Of a stretch of DNA of 64,000 nt, positions 61,319-64,000 are shown one piece after another (within the stretch, counting starts at the first letter, position 1; each line of letters opens with the position of its first letter). This DNA is from Bacteroidota bacterium (lineage in GTDB: Bacteria > Bacteroidota > Bacteroidia > UKL13-3). Location of the stretch: the NCBI GenBank assembly GCA_027487835.1, contig JAIYCU010000012.1, positions 85,718 through 149,717 of the forward strand. The letters run 5' to 3'. The position numbers and the translations under genes are program-made. A model generated the notes under the pieces. The model was not told the DNA's origin, did not search any database, and saw only the letters and a list, made by a program, of their open reading frames with translations.

Positions 61319-64000
61319 AATAAATGTAATTCTTAATGTTATTCTATTAATTATCATATTTATAAATCCCTTAAAGGTTTATTCACAGGACTTAGGAAAA
61401 TTAAAAGGTAAGGTTATATCTAAACAAGGCGAAGAACTTATTGGAGCGATAATTTCAGTTGAAGGAACAAGTAAAGGGGCATCAACTGATTTTAATGGAG
61501 AGTATCTTCTAAACTCTATTCCTATTGGAACCTATAAAGTAATATGCCGCTACGTTGGTTTTGAGAGCAAGACTGAAAGTGTTCAAATTAAAAAGGAGGA
61601 GATTGCAGTTCTTAATTTCGTATTAGAGGAAAAGAGGAATGTAATGGAAGAGGTGAAAATTACAGCCAAGGCCAAAAAAGAAAATGTAAGTGCCTTACTT
61701 ATTTTACAGAAAAACGCAATTTCTGTAAGTGATGGTATTTCTTCCGAATCCATCAGAAAAAGTCCTGATAAAGCAACTAGCGATGTAATTAAAAGAATTA
61801 GTGGAGCTAGTATACAAGATAATAAATTCGCCATTATTAGGGGATTAAATGAAAGGTATAACAGTGCCTTTATTAATTCAGCGCCACTTCCTAGCTCTGA
61901 AACCGACAGAAAAGCATTTGCATTTGATATTTTCCCATCAAATATGTTGGAAAACCTTATCATTTTTAAAACGGCCACACCCGACCAAACTGGCGAATTT
62001 GGTGGTGGGATTATTAGTGTAAATACCAAAGGAATTCCCGATGAAAATTTCAATTCTATTAACATCAGTTTGGGTTATAATACCTTAACAACCTTCCAAA
62101 ACAAAACTACCTACAAGGGTGGAAAGTGGGATTGGTTGGGTTTTGATGATGGCACAAGAGGTGTACCAGAAGGTTTACCAGGTTTAAATGAATGGCCAGC
62201 TTCAAGGGATGAAAAGGCAGAGTTAGCAAAAAAAATGCCCAATGATTGGGGAACTTTTAATAATAAAAACTTCTTACCCTCAGGCAGCTTGCAATTTACA
62301 ATGGGCAGGGTTTTCAAGAAAAAAGATATTGATAAATTTGGTTTCTTGTTCTCCTTAACTTACAGCAATTCCCCAACTAGATTTAACCAAAAATTATATG
62401 ATTTTGATGAGGCTGCAAATTTTCAATTACAAACCGACCTAAGTGACGAGAATTATGTTGACAGAATACTTGGTGGAAGCATGTTAAATTTCTCCTACAA
62501 ACCAAGCAATAAATCAACAATTAGTTTTAAAAACATATTTAGTATTAATACAGAAAATAGAGTTGTAAGCAGAATTGGAGGTTTTAATTTGAACCAATTA
62601 GAACCATTAAATACAAAAAGTAACTTATATTGGTTCACTTCTAATGCAATCATATCAAATCAAATACAAGGAGACCATTTTTTAACTAAAACAAAAACTA
62701 AACTTAATTGGGTAGTTTCTAATAGTTATGTGCAAAGATTGATGCCAGGCATGCGTCGTTTGCTTTATTCTCAAGTTGAGGGTCAACCAAGTATTGCAAA
62801 TATTGCAACTAATGCAGATTTTTCTCCTTCAACAGGGGGTACATTTTTGAACACAATCAATAATGAAAACATCAGAAGCGCTCAAATTGACCTTTCTGAA
62901 AACATTGACATCAGTAAGCGCTTTAAAAATGCCGTAAAGTTTGGATTTTCAATTCAAAAACGTGAGCGGGAATTTAAGGCGCGTAAAATGAATTTTGCTA
63001 AAATACAACAAGCCGGTGGTGGTATTTTGTTTGATGATTCTTTGTTAATACTGGACGATCATGAAATTTTTGACCCTTCTAATATGGGTATTCAACCTAA
63101 TGGAAAAGGAGGATTTATGCTTGAGCAAATTGTTAATCCATATGACAAATATGATGCTTCTTCCTTTACTTATGCAAGATATCTAATGGTTGATTCCAAA
63201 GTTGGAAATAGGTTTAGAGCAATTTATGGCTTAAGAATGGAGTCTTTTTATATGAATTTACAATCAACAAGAGACGATAGAACACCAGTGGATATTAATA
63301 CTGTAGTTGTTGATTATTTGCCTTCCTTAAATATTATACAATCTTTAAACGAAAAACAAAATTTAAGGTTTTCATATTCAAAAACGCTAAATAGACCCGA
63401 GTTTAGAGAACTTGCACCCTTTGTCTTTTATGACTTTACCAATAGATTTACTTATTCTGGAAATGATACCATTCAAAGGTGTGTTATACATAATTTGGAT
63501 TTACGATATGAAATTTTTCCAGGTAAAAATCAAATATTATCCGGGAGCATCTTTTATAAAAGCTTTATAAACCCTATCGAACAAAGAAGTAATCCAAACG
63601 CAGCAAGAGAGGTAACTTATGTGAATGCTGAAAATGCTAAAAATTATGGGGTTGAGATTGAATTTAGAGCCCTTTTATCAAGCTTATTCAATAGAGATAC
63701 CATTTCATGGTTGGATTATTTAACTGTATACTCAAATTTAGCAATTATCAATTCTCAAGTAATCCTATCTGAAAAAAACAAAGCTATAGAGGCTGATAGA
63801 CGCTTGCAAGGGCAATCAAATTATGTATTTAACGCTGGTATTCAATATCAAGATTTTAAATCAGGTTTTTCCGCAACATTAAGTGCAAATCGTGTCGGTG
63901 ACAGAATTTCAATTGTAGGAAATGTGATAGAACCTGATTTATGGGAAAAAGGTAGAACAGTTATTGATCTTCAAATTGGAAAAAACTTTTTTAAAAACAG
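61308..64000 (+). CDS. TonB-dependent receptor (C-terminus cut by window edge)
   Basis: Translated by hand from the ATG at 61308, open to the right edge (897 full codons). The signal peptide ends VYSQ (about residue 26). A carboxypeptidase-regulatory-like domain follows (about 30-108: LKGKVISKQGEELIGAIISV, then YVGFESK). The plug (about 115-235) has AIIRGLNERYNSAFINSAPL and FKTATPDQTGEFGGGII, which mark the branch with an RGLxxRY motif and a DRKAF segment, distinct from SusC types. The barrel continues to the edge. It overlaps the WcaJ-like stop by 11 bp, so translation may be coupled. The C-terminus, and any partner genes, are outside the window. Confidence 0.88.
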   Translation, partial: MRIKINVILNVILLIIIFINPLKVYSQDLGKLKGKVISKQGEELIGAIISVEGTSKGASTDFNGEYLLNSIPIGTYKVICRYVGFESKTESVQIKKEEIAVLNFVLEEKRNVMEEVKITAKAKKENVSALLILQKNAISVSDGISSESIRKSPDKATSDVIKRISGASIQDNKFAIIRGLNERYNSAFINSAPLPSSETDRKAFAFDIFPSNMLENLIIFKTATPDQTGEFGGGIISVNTKGIPDENFNSINISLGYNTLTTFQNKTTYKGGKWDWLGFDDGTRGVPEGLPGLNEWPASRDEKAELAKKMPNDWGTFNNKNFLPSGSLQFTMGRVFKKKDIDKFGFLFSLTYSNSPTRFNQKLYDFDEAANFQLQTDLSDENYVDRILGGSMLNFSYKPSNKSTISFKNIFSINTENRVVSRIGGFNLNQLEPLNTKSNLYWFTSNAIISNQIQGDHFLTKTKTKLNWVVSNSYVQRLMPGMRRLLYSQVEGQPSIANIATNADFSPSTGGTFLNTINNENIRSAQIDLSENIDISKRFKNAVKFGFSIQKREREFKARKMNFAKIQQAGGGILFDDSLLILDDHEIFDPSNMGIQPNGKGGFMLEQIVNPYDKYDASSFTYARYLMVDSKVGNRFRAIYGLRMESFYMNLQSTRDDRTPVDINTVVVDYLPSLNIIQSLNEKQNLRFSYSKTLNRPEFRELAPFVFYDFTNRFTYSGNDTIQRCVIHNLDLRYEIFPGKNQILSGSIFYKSFINPIEQRSNPNAAREVTYVNAENAKNYGVEIEFRALLSSLFNRDTISWLDYLTVYSNLAIINSQVILSEKNKAIEADRRLQGQSNYVFNAGIQYQDFKSGFSATLSANRVGDRISIVGNVIEPDLWEKGRTVIDLQIGKNFFKN

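Noticed and set aside
61583-62317. Minus-strand frames of 160 and 68 codons
   Set aside because: Opposite the second TonB-dependent receptor, whose domain and plug motifs are continuous on the + strand.

Overview
The window comes from a low-GC, gliding-type member of the Bacteroidota. The evidence is two SusC-like TonB-dependent receptors with N-terminal carboxypeptidase-regulatory domains, a DUF4249 lipoprotein, three large secreted proteins with type IX secretion (T9SS) sorting domains (two type A, one type B), gldD and gldE, promoter-like TAnnTTTG elements, and almost no Shine-Dalgarno sequences. It holds about 47 protein genes and one structural RNA (RNase P RNA). I saw no tRNA, rRNA, CRISPR array, IS element or prophage.

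Region 1 (1-35025) is mostly core genome. It starts with a receptor/DUF4249 pair cut by the left edge, a 2OG-Fe(II) oxygenase and a TIGR03643 protein. Next come a membrane-anchored TPR/LuxR-type regulator and two tandem paralogous T9SS cargo proteins. A leftward cluster follows: DUF1573 protein, HtrA protease and a coupled secreted protein, then an omega-amidase and a sirtuin. After these are a 1.4-kaa gliding-associated surface protein, a DnaQ-type exonuclease, a pRiA4b ORF-3-like protein, RNase P RNA, a GT-C-like membrane protein, PhoH and a LOG-family protein. The leftward mutY - unknown - ssb - gldE - gldD group stands back to back with the rightward HU - TPR - 29-residue basic ribosomal-type protein - rng group. 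The mutY/ssb/gldE/gldD neighbourhood is familiar in Bacteroidota, here with one extra gene between mutY and ssb.

Region 2 (about 35.1-61.3 kb) is one long, tightly packed surface polysaccharide locus, nearly all on the + strand. In order it has an OPX/Wza-like lipoprotein, a Wzc-like tyrosine autokinase, Wzm/Wzt-like ABC export, a methyltransferase, about a dozen glycosyltransferases, two pyruvyl-transferase-like proteins, three left-handed beta-helix acyltransferases, a Wzy/WaaL-like membrane protein, a small outer-membrane barrel and, at the far end, a WcaJ-like initiating transferase. A second TonB-dependent receptor overlaps the last gene by 11 bp and runs off the right edge. I found no Wzx flippase and no nucleotide-sugar synthesis genes.

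Points for a second look: the OPX gene carries a T9 tract that puts its lipoprotein signal out of frame with the rest. A near-palindromic 10-mer, GGTTCAAACC, recurs across the window in several reading frames, in intergenic DNA and, as a variant, inside rnpB. The autokinase tail is a hexanucleotide microsatellite coding for tyrosines. The export machinery mixes parts of two pathways. Functions below are assigned by reading motifs; no database search was run.
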